NCBI GenBank assembly: GCA_900769465.1
Contig: CAAGGT010000253.1
Coordinates: 1 to 41,541, forward strand
Reading direction: 5' to 3'
From: Bacteroidaceae bacterium
GTDB taxonomy: Bacteria > Bacteroidota > Bacteroidia > Bacteroidales > Bacteroidaceae
Length of the DNA stretch: 41,541 nt
Shown here: piece by piece, positions 34,951 to 41,541 of the stretch
Layout of the letters: the number at the start of each line of letters is the position of its first letter
How positions within the stretch are numbered: position 1 is the first letter of the stretch
Made by a program: the position numbers and the translations under genes
Notes under the pieces: generated by a model
What the model saw: only the letters and a program-made list of their open reading frames with translations
Database searches by the model: none
What the model was told of the DNA's origin: nothing

Positions 34951-36051
34951 ATGAAAAGAATAATCATTGCAGTGGCATTGCTGTCAACCATTACAGCGTG
35001 CCACAAGAAAAGCCAACCCGGTACAGGCAGCATGGCATTACCCATAGAGGTGACAACACCGGTTGTGAAAGAAATTACCCTCACGCGCGAATACCCCGGT
35101 TACCTGAAGGCCGATGCCACAATCCCCATTGTGGGACGTGTGAACGGCAGTATAATAAAGCGGTATTTCACCGAGGGCAGCCGCGTGAAGAAAGGTGACC
35201 TGCTCTTTGTCATTGAACCAACCTTGTATGAGAACGCTGTGGCACAGGCACAGGCGAGCCTGCAGACAGCCATAGCCGAACAGGAGTATGCCAAAAGCAA
35301 CTATGAACGTATGCAGGCCGCCATCAACAGCAATGCGGTGAGCGAGATAGAGCTATTGCAGGCCAAGAGTCGTGTGGAGAGTTGCAACGCAGCCGTTTCA
35401 AACGCAAAGGCAGCACTCAAGACCGCACAGACCAAGCTCGGATATTGCCGCATCGAGGCCCCGGCCGACGGCAGTATAGGCCTTGCCAAACAGCCTACAG
35501 GCGCATATATCGCAGGCGAGATGTCACCCGTAGAACTGTGTCACCTGTACAAGGATGACCTCATGTACGCCTTCTTTGATATCCCCGACATACAGTGGTT
35601 CAGGAAGGCACTCGCCACAAACGGCGGCATTGACCAGAGCAATATAACCTTCACGTTGGGCGAGGGGAATATCATAAAGCGCAACGCTACCATCGACTAC
35701 CTTTCCCCCAACGTGAACACCGGTACCGGAACGCTGCAGATACGCGCAGAACTCCCCAACAACGACGGTTTGCTCAAAAGCGGCAGCTACATAAGCATAA
35801 TAATGCCATACGATAATGTCAAGGATGCGCTGCTCATAAAGGACGCCTCGATAGGCACCGACCAGACAGGCAAGTTCATCTACATAGTGAACAGTCAGAA
35901 CGAGGTGGAGTACCGTCGCATTGAGACAGGCAGCATAATAGACGACACCCTGCGCCTTGTCACCGGCGGTCTTGAACCGGATGAAAAATACGTGACCAAA
36001 GCACTGCTCAAGGTACGTAACGGAATGCCTGTCACACCCATAATGGAGTAA
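34951..36051 (+). CDS. Membrane-fusion (periplasmic adaptor) protein of RND efflux pump
   Basis: The 366-residue lipoprotein has lipobox TITAC (Cys17). It shows the adaptor layout: a beta-barrel and lipoyl half-motif (YPGYLKADATIPIVGRVNG, about residues 49-67; GSRVKKGDLLFVIEP, about 76-90), an alpha-hairpin rich in Ala/Gln (about 95-150), the second lipoyl half (APADGSIGLA, about 170), then barrel and membrane-proximal domains. It bridges the inner-membrane RND pump and the outer-membrane duct. The ATG at 34951 is used since it opens the lipoprotein signal; the ATG nine codons upstream overlaps the previous stop. Gaps of 20 and 19 bp to its neighbours indicate one operon. Confidence 0.95.
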   Translation: MKRIIIAVALLSTITACHKKSQPGTGSMALPIEVTTPVVKEITLTREYPGYLKADATIPIVGRVNGSIIKRYFTEGSRVKKGDLLFVIEPTLYENAVAQAQASLQTAIAEQEYAKSNYERMQAAINSNAVSEIELLQAKSRVESCNAAVSNAKAALKTAQTKLGYCRIEAPADGSIGLAKQPTGAYIAGEMSPVELCHLYKDDLMYAFFDIPDIQWFRKALATNGGIDQSNITFTLGEGNIIKRNATIDYLSPNVNTGTGTLQIRAELPNNDGLLKSGSYISIIMPYDNVKDALLIKDASIGTDQTGKFIYIVNSQNEVEYRRIETGSIIDDTLRLVTGGLEPDEKYVTKALLKVRNGMPVTPIME

Positions 36052-36070
36052 CCACCTAACAGCAACAATT

Positions 36071-39000
36071 ATGAAATTCTCCAAATTCTTCATTGAACGC
36101 CCCATTTTTGCAACAGTACTCTCGTTGTTGTTACTGGTAGCCGGCGGTGTATCCATTTTTGTACTGCCCATAGACCAATACCCGTCCATCACGCCACCAA
36201 CGGTACAGGTGACAGCCGTATATCCAGGTGCGAATGCCGAAACCATAGCCCAAACAGTGGGTATCCCCATTGAACAGCAGGTGAACGGTGTCGACGGAAT
36301 GCTATATATGAGTTCAACCTCATCATCATCGGGAACATACAGCCTTACGGTGACTTTCGAGGTAGGTACCGATATTGACATGGCAACCGTACTGGTGCAG
36401 AACAGGGTGAACATAGCACTCAACTCATTGCCTAGCGAGGTTACACAGCAGGGAGTGACGGTACAGAAACAATCTACCAACATTGTGCTGTTCATAACCC
36501 TCACCGGCAACGAGAACTATGACCAGCTCTACCTCTCGAACTACGCACAGCTACAGTTGGTGGACCAGCTCACACGCACCCCCGGAGTGGGCGGTGTCGA
36601 CATTATGGGAGCCGGCAAATACTCAATGCGCGTGTGGCTCGACCCCGAAGCCATGCGTATACGCGGCATTTCGGCAGCCGAAGTGTACCAAGCCATCAGC
36701 AAGCAAAACCTTGCCGTCTCGGCCGGATATGTGGGACAGACTCTCGATGCAACAGCCGACAACGCCTTCCAGTACACCCTCAACGTACAAGGGCGTTTGA
36801 GTGATGCCAAAGAGTTCTCCGATATTGTAATACGTAACGATGGTGCCGATATGTTACGTTTGGGCGACATTGCCAGGATTGAGATTGGCAGCGAAACCTA
36901 CTCCTCATCGTCAAAACTGCGTGGTAAGCCCACCGCAGCCCTTGCCGTCTACCAATCACCAGGTTCAAGCTCACTTGCTGTTTCCAAAGCCGTAAGGGAG
37001 AGAATGGAGAAACTTGCAACAGCCTTCCCGCCCGAGGTGCAGTATCAGATAGCACTTGACACCACTGAGGTGGTGCGCAGCTCCATCGAAGAGGTGCTTT
37101 TTACCATTCTTGAGACAACCCTGCTTGTAATCCTTGTAATCTTCCTGTTCCTGCAGAACTGGAGAGCGACACTCATCCCCTGCCTCACCATTCCCGTTTC
37201 GCTCATCGGCACATTCGCCGTAATGCTGTTGCTGGGATTCACCATAAACACCTTGACCCTCTTCGGTCTCATACTTGCCATAGCCATAGTGGTCGATGAT
37301 GCGATTGTGGTGGTAGAAAACGCCACACGCATCATTGACGAGGAGGGACTGCCGCCGCGCGAGGCCACAGAAAAGGCAATGGAGGAGATCAGCGGGCCCA
37401 TTGTAGGTGTTGTTCTTGTGATGATGGCGGTGTTCATCCCCACCACAATGATTGGCGGCATATCGGGAGAACTGTACAAACAGTTCGCGCTCACCATTGC
37501 CACCGCCACCCTGTTCAGCGGTTTCAACTCATTGACATTGAGCCCGGCATTGAGCGCCTTGCTCCTGCGCCCCACAAAGGAGAACAGGAAAGGATTGTTC
37601 TTCCAATGGTTCAATAAAGGATACGACCTTTTGCAACGTGGATACGACAAATGCGTATCGTTCCTTTTGCGGCGTGCCTGGATAGCGGCGATAAGCTTTG
37701 CCGCAATGACGGCCTTGGCGATATACCTGTTCAAGGAGCATCCCACCACCTTCATCCCCGATGAGGACGACGGCTATTTCATTGTCAGCGTACAGTTGCC
37801 GCCCGCAAGCTCGCTTTCGCGCACCGAGGCCGTAGCCGACAAGGTAGAGAAAATCATATCGGCCTACCCCGAGGTAAAGACCAATATCAGCATCAGCGGT
37901 TTCAGCATTATGAACAGCGGCCGTCAGAGCAATGCCGCCAGTATATTTGTAGTACTCAAGGATTGGAGCCAACGCAAAAAACAAGGCGAATCGGCAGCAG
38001 CCATTGTTGAGCGTTTCAATAGACAAGCATACGTAGAGATTGAAGAGGCGCAATGCTTTGCCTTCGTACCACCGGCAATCCCAGGCATTGGCAATGTGGG
38101 CGGTTTGCAGATGCAGGTAGAGGACCGCAAGGCTCTTGGAATGACAGAGCTACAGAAGGCTGTCGATGCACTGATACAGAGCTACGGCAGTGAAAGTGCC
38201 ATAGCATCGATGAACAGTTCATTCGAGGCCGACGTGCCGCAGTACCGCATAAACATAGACCGCGACAAGGCAATCTCAATGGGGCTTGACATCGGCAACG
38301 TCCTCTACACTCTCAGTTATTATATGGGTTCCCTGTATGTAAACGACTTTGTTCTGCTCGGGCGTATATGGCAAGTGAAGATGTCGGCAGGCGAACGCAA
38401 CCAGAAGCTCATAGAGAGCATTATGCAGCTCAGCCTTGCCAACAACAAGGGCGAGATGGTACCTTTCAGCAGCTTTGTCACAGCCGACGAGATACTTGGC
38501 AGCGACCAGCTTGTGCGCTATAATATGTACAACAGCGCAACCGTCACCGCCAACACTGCACCCGGATACAGTTCGAGCCAGGTGATGGACGAGGTGGCAC
38601 AACTGTTCAAGGCACAGCTTGGCGATGAATTCGGATATGAATGGACAGGCGTAGCCTTTCAGGAAGAAGCTGCAGGAAAGAACACACTGCTCATTCTGGC
38701 ACTTGCACTGCTTGTTGCGTTTCTTGTACTTGCCGCACAGTACGAGAGCTGGACAAGCCCTGTCGCTGCAATAATGGGCGTCCCCATTGCTCTGCTCGGG
38801 GCCATCCTGGGCTGTATAATTGCCGGAATACCGGTGAGCATATACACCGAAATCGGCATTGTGCTGCTCATAGCCTTGAGCGCCAAGAACGGTATACTTA
38901 TTGTGGAGTTTGCACGCGATTTCAGGAAGGGAGGCAACGACATACGCCAAAGTGCAGCCGAGGCCGGACACGTCCGTCTTCGCCCCATCCTGATGACATC

Positions 39001-39190
39001 GCTTGCCTTTGTGCTTGGTGTGATGCCGTTGCTGTTTGCCGACGGTGCCGGAGCAGGAGCGCGACTCTCGCTTGGTGCAGCGGTAGTGTTCGGTATGCTG
39101 CTCAACACAATGGTGGCAACACTATACATCCCCAACTGGTATGAGTGGATGCAACGGCTCGAAGAGAAATGGCAAAGAAAGAAATCATAA
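36071..39190 (+). CDS. RND multidrug efflux pump, HAE1 (AcrB/MexB) family
   Basis: The 1039-residue inner-membrane protein has the HAE1 N-terminus (FFIERPIFATVLSLLLLVAGG), twelve expected transmembrane helices in two halves, and large periplasmic loops. The proton-relay residues are present: Asp409 and Asp410 in VVDDAIVVVEN, and Lys939 in LSAKNGILIVEF. It exports hydrophobic compounds such as bile salts, dyes or antibiotics by proton exchange; the substrate cannot be told from sequence. Full length and intact. It is the last gene of the operon and is followed 5 bp later by a strong hairpin. It is probably not part of the glycan system. Confidence 0.97.
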   Translation: MKFSKFFIERPIFATVLSLLLLVAGGVSIFVLPIDQYPSITPPTVQVTAVYPGANAETIAQTVGIPIEQQVNGVDGMLYMSSTSSSSGTYSLTVTFEVGTDIDMATVLVQNRVNIALNSLPSEVTQQGVTVQKQSTNIVLFITLTGNENYDQLYLSNYAQLQLVDQLTRTPGVGGVDIMGAGKYSMRVWLDPEAMRIRGISAAEVYQAISKQNLAVSAGYVGQTLDATADNAFQYTLNVQGRLSDAKEFSDIVIRNDGADMLRLGDIARIEIGSETYSSSSKLRGKPTAALAVYQSPGSSSLAVSKAVRERMEKLATAFPPEVQYQIALDTTEVVRSSIEEVLFTILETTLLVILVIFLFLQNWRATLIPCLTIPVSLIGTFAVMLLLGFTINTLTLFGLILAIAIVVDDAIVVVENATRIIDEEGLPPREATEKAMEEISGPIVGVVLVMMAVFIPTTMIGGISGELYKQFALTIATATLFSGFNSLTLSPALSALLLRPTKENRKGLFFQWFNKGYDLLQRGYDKCVSFLLRRAWIAAISFAAMTALAIYLFKEHPTTFIPDEDDGYFIVSVQLPPASSLSRTEAVADKVEKIISAYPEVKTNISISGFSIMNSGRQSNAASIFVVLKDWSQRKKQGESAAAIVERFNRQAYVEIEEAQCFAFVPPAIPGIGNVGGLQMQVEDRKALGMTELQKAVDALIQSYGSESAIASMNSSFEADVPQYRINIDRDKAISMGLDIGNVLYTLSYYMGSLYVNDFVLLGRIWQVKMSAGERNQKLIESIMQLSLANNKGEMVPFSSFVTADEILGSDQLVRYNMYNSATVTANTAPGYSSSQVMDEVAQLFKAQLGDEFGYEWTGVAFQEEAAGKNTLLILALALLVAFLVLAAQYESWTSPVAAIMGVPIALLGAILGCIIAGIPVSIYTEIGIVLLIALSAKNGILIVEFARDFRKGGNDIRQSAAEAGHVRLRPILMTSLAFVLGVMPLLFADGAGAGARLSLGAAVVFGMLLNTMVATLYIPNWYEWMQRLEEKWQRKKS

Positions 39191-39195
39191 AAGCA

Positions 39196-39224
39196 ACCGG
39201 GTGGCAATATTATTGCCACCCGGT
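39196..39224. terminator. Hairpin between the RND operon and GH130
   Basis: ACCGGGTGGCAA and its complement form a perfect 12-bp stem with a TATTA loop. It lies 5 bp after the RND stop. There is no T tract on the plus side, but on the minus strand it is followed by TTGCTTTTATG, so it may also stop transcription from GH130. Confidence 0.7.
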
Positions 39225-39275
39225 AACTTCTCAAATGAATTATAAAAAGATGAAGCCCAAGGCTTGCGAAGACCT

Positions 39276-39343
39276 AAAAACCGGAGTTTACTTGAAGTAA
39301 ATGAGGATTTTTGGGACAAGCGTAACGAAGGGATTCGCTTTTT
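39276..39343. repeat. Candidate structured intergenic element
   Basis: A 7-bp palindromic core (TTTACTT-G-AAGTAAA, 39287-39301) is flanked by AAAAA and TTTTT arms. A second small stem, AAGCG/CGCTT (39318-39340), follows and ends in T residues. The texture resembles dispersed intergenic repeats of Bacteroidales. Only one copy is in this window, so repeat status is a guess. Confidence 0.3.
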
Positions 39344-39348
39344 AGAAT

Positions 39349-40320
39349 TTATTTGCAGCTGTTCTTCTTCATGAAATCAATGATTTCGCTTATATAACCG
39401 AATGCCATACCCACAACAGTATCGGCAGCACCATAATATACCGCCACCTTGTCACCATCGTGCAGCGCCGCACAAGGGAACACCACATTGGGCACATCAC
39501 CGGCAAGTTCATACGGAGCGGCCGGAGCAAGCAGATAAGGCTTTGTGCGGTAAAGCACCTTTGAAGGGTCGTTCCTGTCGAGCAGAGCGGCACCCATAGA
39601 GTAACGGAAACCGTTGCAGGTGGTGATTACACCGTGATAGAAGAGCAACCAGCCCTCATCGGTGAGAATGGGTACAGAACCGGCACCAATCTTAGTACAC
39701 TGCCAAGCACTCTCGGGGAAGGGAGTCACTTTCATCACACAACGATGTTCACCCCAATATTTCATGTCGGGACTGTAGCTGATGTAGATGTCGCCGAAAG
39801 GTGTGTGGCCATTGTCGCTGGGACGGCTCAACATTGCATATTTGCCGTTGATTTTTTCGGGGAACAGCACACCATTGCGGTTGAACGGCAAGAATGCATT
39901 CTCGCACTGGAAGAACTCCTTGAAATCAAATGTATAGGCAATGCCTATTGTGGGGCCGTGGTAACCGTTGCACCAGGTAATCCAGTAACGGTCCTCAATC
40001 CAGGTCACACGTGGATCATATTTGTATTCCGACTCAATCATATCGGTGTTGCCGGCCTTGAACACAATTGGTTCGTGTTCAATCTCCCAGTTGATACCAT
40101 CCTTGCTGAAACCGGCAAAGATATTCATCTGCACAGCCTTGTTGTCACAACGGAACACACCTGCATAGCCATCACCAAAAGGCACTACTGCACTGTTGAA
40201 CACACTGTTTGAAGTAGGGATTGCATAACGGCCTATAACCGGATTCTTCGAATAGCGCCACATGACATCGGCACATCCTTCGGGACGCTCTTCCCAAGGC
40301 ATTGTAATTTTCTCGTTCAT
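39349..40320 (-). CDS. GH130 mannoside phosphorylase (GH130_2-like)
   Basis: The 323-residue cytoplasmic protein has the five-bladed propeller of GH130. Landmarks are SNSVFNSAVVPFGDGYAGVF (residues 37-56), EYKYDPRVTW with the proposed general acid Asp102 (99-107), HGPTIGIAYTFDF (121-133), FNRNGVLFPEKI (146-157) and SRPSDNGHTPFGDIY (165-179). There is no signal peptide. These features resemble subfamily GH130_2, which includes the B. thetaiotaomicron phosphorylase acting on beta-1,4-mannosyl-N-acetylglucosamine from N-glycans and related mannooligosaccharide phosphorylases. It would convert a beta-mannoside plus phosphate into mannose-1-phosphate. The gene is monocistronic, convergent with the RND operon, and 6.5 kb from the GH92 genes. 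The subfamily call is by eye. Confidence 0.9.
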   Translation of the reverse strand: MNEKITMPWEERPEGCADVMWRYSKNPVIGRYAIPTSNSVFNSAVVPFGDGYAGVFRCDNKAVQMNIFAGFSKDGINWEIEHEPIVFKAGNTDMIESEYKYDPRVTWIEDRYWITWCNGYHGPTIGIAYTFDFKEFFQCENAFLPFNRNGVLFPEKINGKYAMLSRPSDNGHTPFGDIYISYSPDMKYWGEHRCVMKVTPFPESAWQCTKIGAGSVPILTDEGWLLFYHGVITTCNGFRYSMGAALLDRNDPSKVLYRTKPYLLAPAAPYELAGDVPNVVFPCAALHDGDKVAVYYGAADTVVGMAFGYISEIIDFMKKNSCK

Positions 40321-40360
40321 AGTCTCTATTTTTTGTCAGTTGTTTTACCTGTTATCAGCG

Positions 40361-40368
40361 CGAAGATA
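40361..40368 (-). promoter_or_regulatory. -7 box of GH130
   Basis: TATCTTCG on the minus strand is one base from TAnnTTTG. No good -33 element is seen, as expected for a regulated promoter. The leader would be about 35 nt. Confidence 0.45.
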
Positions 40369-40625
40369 ATAATTTTATATAAAGAATATATATTTGAGGA
40401 AAAAAACTGCACAATGAGCCTGCGGAATATAAAAAACACAAAATGTCAGATATTTCGGTTTCCGACAGAATAAACGAAAGCATTTTCAATATCAAAGCGA
40501 CATTAAGAATAGACAAAACGGGCAAAAAAGAACAAAAAAGTAACTCAATGACAGCAAAAAAAGAGACGGATACAGACATTTTTTACCTTTTTTGCCACAA
40601 TTACGGAAATTTTTCCTTAATTAGT

Positions 40626-40656
40626 TTTGGTCATTAAATAAAATGATATATATTTG
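40626..40656 (+). promoter_or_regulatory. pckA promoter, Bacteroides consensus type
   Basis: TTTG (40626-40629) and TATATTTG (40649-40656) match the -33 and -7 consensus exactly, with the expected 19-bp spacer. The start codon is about 90 bp beyond the predicted transcription start. Confidence 0.8.
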
Positions 40657-40755
40657 CACTTGGAGAATTTCGGCACTTTGGACAAAAAGGTGTCACAAGT
40701 ATCCAAAAAACGAGAAAAAACGAGAAATATTAACTAATAATTTATTTTAAGAATT

Positions 40756-41541
40756 ATGGCAACATTAGATCTTACCAAGTATGGTATCACCGGTGCTGTG
40801 GAGATTCTTCACAACCCTTCTTACGAGCAGTTGTTCGCAGAGGAGACAAAGCCCGGTCTTGAGGGTTTTGAAGTAGGTCAGGTTACAGAGCTTGGCGCAG
40901 TAAACGTAATGACAGGTGTTTACACAGGTCGTTCTCCTAAGGACAAGTTCATCGTTAAGGATGCAACTTCAGAGAACACTGTATGGTGGACATCAGAGGA
41001 GTACAAGAACGACAACAAGCCTGTTACAACAGAGGCTTGGAACGTTTTGAAGGAGATTGCTACAAAGGAGCTCTCTAACAAGAAGTTGTTCGTTGTTGAC
41101 GCATTCTGCGGTGCTAACCCTGCAACACGTCTGAAGGTTCGCTTCATCATGGAGGTTGCTTGGCAGGCTCACTTCGTAACAAACATGTTCATCCGTCCTA
41201 CAGCCGAGGAGCTTGAGGCATTCGGTGAGCCCGATTTCGTGGTTTACAACGCTTCAAAGGCAGCTGTTGAGAACTACAAGGAGCTCGGTTTGAACTCAGA
41301 GACTGCAGTTGTATTCAACTTGACATCTAAGGAGCAGATCATCCTCAACACATGGTATGGTGGTGAGATGAAGAAGGGTATGTTCTCAATGATGAACTAC
41401 TACTTGCCACTCCAGGGCATCGCTTCAATGCACTGCTCTGCAAACACTAACGAGAAGGGCGAGACAGCTATCTTCTTCGGTTTGTCAGGTACAGGTAAGA
41501 CAACACTTTTTACAGATCCAAAGCGCATGCTTATCGGTGAC
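40756..41541 (+). CDS. pckA: Phosphoenolpyruvate carboxykinase, ATP type (5' part)
   Basis: The first 262 codons are present; the rest is beyond the window. The opening MATLDLTKYGITGAVEILH and the VMTGVYTGRSPKDKFIV block (residues about 52-68), RLKVRFIMEVAWQAHFV, TWYGGEMKKGMFSMMNYYLP and the kinase-1a (P-loop) FFGLSGTGKTTL (about 243-254) identify the ATP-dependent enzyme. It interconverts oxaloacetate and phosphoenolpyruvate. In gut Bacteroidales it mainly runs as PEP carboxylation, fixing CO2 and making ATP on the way to succinate. Codon choice differs visibly from the neighbours, favouring AAG, GCT, GTT and CGT, as expected for a very highly expressed gene. The strong consensus promoter upstream agrees. 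Confidence 0.97.
   Translation, partial: MATLDLTKYGITGAVEILHNPSYEQLFAEETKPGLEGFEVGQVTELGAVNVMTGVYTGRSPKDKFIVKDATSENTVWWTSEEYKNDNKPVTTEAWNVLKEIATKELSNKKLFVVDAFCGANPATRLKVRFIMEVAWQAHFVTNMFIRPTAEELEAFGEPDFVVYNASKAAVENYKELGLNSETAVVFNLTSKEQIILNTWYGGEMKKGMFSMMNYYLPLQGIASMHCSANTNEKGETAIFFGLSGTGKTTLFTDPKRMLIGD

Larger units (their letters stand above)
40321..40755. other. Intergenic region with two divergent promoters
   Basis: The GH130 promoter lies at the left and the pckA promoter at the right. Between about 40390 and 40620 the DNA is AT-rich and purine-biased on the plus strand. Two short ORFs there (40443-40637 plus and 40355-40579 minus) lack support. The pckA leader is about 90 nt and contains an ACGAGAAAAAACGAGAAA tandem. 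Confidence 0.7.

Noticed and set aside
35524..36510. Minus-strand ORF of 328 residues across the MFP-RND junction
   Set aside because: Antisense of two well-supported efflux genes and spans their boundary.
40355..40579. Minus-strand hydrophobic ORF of 74 residues
   Set aside because: Arises from an A-rich plus strand and covers the GH130 promoter; no start-site support.
40443..40637. Plus-strand ORF of 64 residues before pckA
   Set aside because: Lys/Asn-rich reading of AT-rich DNA, runs into the pckA promoter, no recognisable features.

Overview
The window is chromosomal DNA from a gut-type Bacteroidales bacterium (Bacteroidota); I cannot name the genus. The evidence is two SusC/SusD outer-membrane pairs, many lipoproteins of the family's export type, two GH92 alpha-mannosidases, a BspA-like leucine-rich-repeat protein, and promoter boxes of the Bacteroides type (TAnnTTTG near -7, TTTG near -33). 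No tRNA, rRNA or CRISPR array was seen.

Layout. Positions 1-119 are the end of an insertion sequence that has cut off the 3' end of a BspA-like LRR gene (92-2092, minus). A 0.7-kb non-coding stretch follows, then a 53-residue rubredoxin (2824-2985, minus) and a sirtuin deacylase (3132-3836, minus). From about 19.7 kb down to 3.9 kb runs one minus-strand operon made of two modules in the same order: Fas1 lipoprotein, SusC, SusD, then a second Fas1 lipoprotein, SusC, SusD. It has a candidate promoter at 19719-19726 and a strong terminator at 3871-3904.

Upstream of it a second minus-strand operon (25794 to 19883) reads slyD, aroC, a polytopic membrane protein resembling DUF6057 with a large inserted extracytoplasmic domain, and a beta-propeller-like lipoprotein with a CxxCH haem-type motif. 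The last two genes are 5 bp apart and are the least explained pair in the window.

Divergent from slyD, the plus strand carries a compact mannose-glycan operon: GH5_7-like endo-beta-mannanase, ROK-type sugar kinase, GH92, GH92 (26000-32843), ended by a perfect 16-bp hairpin. A small secreted protein of unknown function converges on it. Next is a tripartite RND efflux operon (outer-membrane factor, membrane-fusion protein, RND pump; 33509-39190), then a convergent GH130 mannoside phosphorylase (39349-40320, minus). The 5' part of pckA, with a textbook Bacteroides promoter, runs off the right edge.

How they may work together (inference): GH92 enzymes trim alpha-mannosides, GH5_7 cuts beta-mannan backbones, GH130 phosphorolyses beta-mannosides to mannose-1-phosphate, and the ROK kinase phosphorylates the released sugar. 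This would suit N-glycan or mannan use. The SusCD/Fas1 operon could supply uptake, but nothing in the sequence ties it to mannose, and neither a one-component nor a hybrid two-component regulator is present in the window.
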